Source: Oscillospiraceae bacterium (lineage in GTDB: Bacteria; Bacillota; Clostridia; Oscillospirales; Ruminococcaceae). Taken from it: DNA of 8,754 bases. The DNA is taken from positions 1 to 8,754 of the forward strand of contig JAGBFZ010000361.1 in assembly GCA_018110855.1 (NCBI GenBank), read 5' to 3'. The translations under genes and the position numbers were made by a program. Shown here piece after piece: positions 7,213 through 8,754 of this stretch; within the stretch, counting starts at the first letter, position 1; every line of letters begins with the position of its first letter. The notes beneath the pieces are model-generated. The model was given only the letters and a program-made list of their open reading frames with translations, did not search any database and had not been told where the DNA came from.

Positions 7213-8319
7213 TTATTTCGCTTTGGCAGCCTTTTGGGGAGTTGCCTTAACAGTTTTTGAAGCTGTGCCGGGAGTGTATATCTTAGTGTTTTTGTCATAG
7301 CGGACAGCAGCAACACGGTACTTGTAGGTCGAACCGTTTTTCAGATCCTTGATTGTATATTTAGTACCTTTAACGGTCTTGAAGGTCTCATACTGCTTTG
7401 TCTTTGCATTGTAAGCAAATATCCTGTAACCGTCAGCCTCGTCAACACTGCTCCATGAGAGAGTGATCCTTCCGTCCCCCGCCTTAGCCTTGACGGTGAG
7501 AGGAGCAGGAAGCGTATAATTTGTGCCCTTCTGAGGACGAACTGTGGTGTCCTTATTAGTTCCCGCAGTCTGTTCCTTCACATCGGATACAAATTTGTAT
7601 TCACTGCCTGTCATGGTGGAGAAGGTTTTATTATAGATATTAACGGTGTATGTCTGTCCGTCCTTCAGACCCGATACCTCAATATGAGTGTCCTGAATGG
7701 TTTTGCTGAAAACACTTTTTTTCTGGCTGTCAAGGACACTTACTGTAAAAAGATCCTTTTTTTCAGCAAAATCATTGGGATTTTGCCAGCTGATAAAGAC
7801 CTTTCCGCTGTTCACCATAAAAGTAACATCCTGAGGAGCGCCGTATTCCGGATATTTGTCCATATCATATTCAACTGTAAATTTGCTTGCAGAGGGAGCG
7901 TAGAAAGCAGTACCTGTCACATCAGTCTCGCCGGGCTTCAGTGCAATAACGCAGGCATAAAAATCCTTTTTGGAGTTATACTCAACATTGAAGGCAGTTT
8001 CAGGGACCACCATTGCAGTAACATTTTTAACATAATAAGTTTCAATTACATTGCTGTCGGTATCGCATATCTTGACAGCATAATATGCAACCCCCGGAAC
8101 AGCAGTCCATGAGAGCTTTACACAGCCGTCAAAAAACTCAGGAACAGCATTCTGAACGGTAGAAGAGGTGGTAACAGTCTGGGAAGTGTTTCCCGCTGCG
8201 GTATTATTACCGGTGTCTCCCACAACCGAAAACTCAACTGCGCCGACAGCAGCGCCGAAAAGGCTGCAGGTCATTGCAGCAGCCAAAAGTGAAGCAGCCA
8301 TCTTTTTTGTAAAGTTCAT
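7213..8319 (-). CDS. exported protein with three fibronectin type III-like modules
   Basis: Seen: a signal peptide (basic MNFTKK, hydrophobic ASLLAAAMTCSLFGAAVGA, cleavage near residue 27) with no convincing lipobox. A Thr/Ser/Asn-rich linker spans about 30-58. Three FN3-like modules follow at about 59-148, 160-247 and 270-361. Each has a strand of the type VKLSWTAV, VFISWQNP or ITLSWSSV, then YYAVKI, FTVSVL or GYRIFAY. The third is closest to the consensus (LPAPLTVKAKAGDGRITLSW, YTIKDLKNGSTYKYRVAAV). A short linker (248-269) separates modules two and three, and the end is basic (PQKAAKAK). No catalytic domain, sorting motif, dockerin or membrane anchor is visible, so a freely secreted or loosely wall-bound adhesive or scaffold role is possible; the partner is unknown. 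Start: ATG complement at 8317-8319, with AGAAAGG (plus-strand 8330-8336) 10 bases upstream. It is monocistronic with its own promoter and converges on the flavoprotein gene. Confidence 0.88.
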   Translation of the reverse strand: MNFTKKMAASLLAAAMTCSLFGAAVGAVEFSVVGDTGNNTAAGNTSQTVTTSSTVQNAVPEFFDGCVKLSWTAVPGVAYYAVKICDTDSNVIETYYVKNVTAMVVPETAFNVEYNSKKDFYACVIALKPGETDVTGTAFYAPSASKFTVEYDMDKYPEYGAPQDVTFMVNSGKVFISWQNPNDFAEKKDLFTVSVLDSQKKSVFSKTIQDTHIEVSGLKDGQTYTVNIYNKTFSTMTGSEYKFVSDVKEQTAGTNKDTTVRPQKGTNYTLPAPLTVKAKAGDGRITLSWSSVDEADGYRIFAYNAKTKQYETFKTVKGTKYTIKDLKNGSTYKYRVAAVRYDKNTKIYTPGTASKTVKATPQKAAKAK

Positions 8320-8362
8320 ATTAATTCAGCCTTTCTTATAGTGATATTGTTCATGTAAATAT

Positions 8363-8391
8363 ATTGTAGCATACTATGACATCATTTTCAA
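8363..8391 (-). promoter_or_regulatory. sigma-A promoter of the exported FN3 protein gene
   Basis: Read on the - strand: -35 TTGAAA (plus 8386-8391), a 17-base spacer, and -10 TACAAT (plus 8363-8368). A TG one base before the -10 makes it an extended -10. Transcription would start near 8356, leaving a leader of about 37 bases that contains the ribosome site at 8330-8336. The fit is very close to consensus and correctly placed. Confidence 0.82.
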
Positions 8392-8512
8392 GGGATTTCA
8401 GAATTTTTAACCTAAATTTGGTTTTATAGAGGAATACCTTAACTGATTCACGCATAAAATAAAGATACAGCAGCAAAGAAACGGCTTCCCAGCGTTCATC
8501 TCACAGCTCCCG
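8392..8512. other. intergenic spacer between divergent promoters, no recognisable feature
   Basis: Together with the two promoters this is the only sizeable gene-free stretch to the right (8320-8605, 286 bases). The spacer separates two transcription units that point away from each other. I see no convincing ORF, terminator or repeat. The only symmetry is a weak 4-base AACC/GGTT pair (8409-8412, 8420-8423) close behind the - strand promoter, too short to call an operator. Confidence 0.5.
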
Positions 8513-8571
8513 AATTTTTTTGAAAAAAATTTCAAAAAACACTTGACAAACGCAATGCATTAGTGTATAAT
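8513..8571 (+). promoter_or_regulatory. strong sigma-A promoter of the tRNA unit with UP-like A/T block
   Basis: -35 TTGACA (8543-8548) and -10 TATAAT (8566-8571) both match consensus exactly, with the ideal 17-base spacer. Directly upstream, 8513-8539 is almost pure A/T with A- and T-runs, as in UP elements that boost stable-RNA promoters. Transcription should begin near 8578, about 28 bases before the first tRNA. The short leader has a 5-bp inverted repeat, TCGGT (8579-8583) with ACCGA (8591-8595). Confidence 0.92.
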
Positions 8572-8605
8572 ATAAAAGTCGGTTGACGAGACCGATAAAA
8601 AATGT

Positions 8606-8681
8606 GGGAGCATAGCTCAGCTGGGAGAGCATCTGCCTTACAAGCAGAGGGTCATAGGTTCGAGCCCTATTGTTCCCACCA
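8606..8681 (+). tRNA. tRNA-Val (anticodon TAC)
   Basis: A complete cloverleaf is visible. The acceptor GGGAGCA (8606-8612) pairs with TGTTCCC (8671-8677), with one G-T pair. The D stem is GCTC/GAGC (8615-8618, 8627-8630). The anticodon stem TCTGC/GCAGA (8632-8636, 8644-8648) holds loop CTTACAA, with anticodon TAC at 8639-8641, reading GUA and probably other valine codons by wobble. The T stem is ATAGG/CCTAT around TTCGAGC. The discriminator is A and the CCA end is encoded (8679-8681). It is first in a tRNA unit, 3 bases before the next tRNA. Confidence 0.97.
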
Positions 8682-8684
8682 CAT

Positions 8685-8754
8685 GGCCTGGTAGTTCAGC
8701 TGGTTAGAACGCCGCCCTGTCACGGCGGAGGTCGTGGGTTCGAGTCCCATCCAG
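8685..8754 (+). tRNA. tRNA-Asp (anticodon GTC), 3' end cut by the window
   Basis: The acceptor 5' strand is GGCCTGG (8685-8691); its partner begins CCAG at 8751 and runs off the window. The anticodon stem CCGCC/GGCGG (8712-8716, 8724-8728) holds loop CTGTCAC with anticodon GTC at 8719-8721. The T stem GTGGG/CCCAT encloses TTCGAGT. About 7 bases including any CCA are missing. It follows tRNA-Val after the 3-base spacer CAT, so both come from one precursor transcript. Confidence 0.95.

Noticed and set aside
7684..8112. 142-codon + strand ORF opposite the exported FN3 protein gene
   Set aside because: It is antisense to a gene with clear domains and a signal peptide. It has no promoter or ribosome site and its product matches no family pattern.
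8409..8423. AACC/GGTT palindrome as a possible operator
   Set aside because: Only four base pairs around an AT-rich centre; easily due to chance.
8514..8534. T-run followed by A-run as a terminator upstream of the tRNA promoter
   Set aside because: It is pure A/T without a GC-rich stem and no gene reads into it. Its place next to the -35 fits an UP-like block better.
1..8754. CRISPR array, transposase, prophage or defence island
   Set aside because: No spaced direct repeats, transposase-like or phage-like proteins or known defence domains were seen on either strand.

Overview
The window looks like a chromosomal segment of a Gram-positive, low-to-mid GC Firmicute, most likely a Ruminococcus-type gut or rumen member of the Clostridia (Oscillospiraceae). 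This is inferred, not proven. The supporting signs are purine-rich Shine-Dalgarno sites, consensus sigma-A promoters, a SpoIIIE-type FtsK C-terminus, an exported fibronectin type III (FN3) protein, a ComEC-like hydrolase paired with a DUF3006 protein, and a tRNA gene with an encoded CCA end.

Positions 1-6993 hold eight genes on the + strand, packed with gaps of about 1-35 bases and one 31-base overlap. No terminator is visible between them, so they may be one long operon. In order they are: the 3' part of an FtsK/SpoIIIE DNA translocase; a small membrane protein; a YgiQ-family radical SAM protein; a membrane-tethered ComEC-like metallo-beta-lactamase-fold hydrolase; a 68-residue DUF3006 protein; a MurR/RpiR-type regulator; a two-helix membrane protein with a predicted cytosolic winged-helix-like segment and a four-cysteine zinc ribbon; and a YhiN/HI0933/BaiN-type flavoprotein. 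A strong intrinsic terminator (6992-7040) begins inside the last stop codon and closes the run. Apart from the hydrolase-DUF3006 pair, the functions do not form an obvious pathway.

Between this run and the next gene, which converges on it, lies a 149-base imperfect inverted repeat (7062-7210). Its arms are AT-rich and its centre is a GC-rich hairpin. It looks like a MITE-like or REP-like palindromic element, or a structured RNA, and is the most unusual object here.

From 8319 back to 7213 on the - strand is an exported protein with three FN3-like modules and its own extended -10 promoter. To its right, after about 120 bases with no recognisable feature, a near-perfect sigma-A promoter with an A/T-rich upstream block drives a stable-RNA unit on the + strand: tRNA-Val(TAC), then tRNA-Asp(GTC), which is cut by the window end. 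I found no CRISPR array, transposase, phage gene or defence system. Most of the window is ordinary housekeeping sequence.
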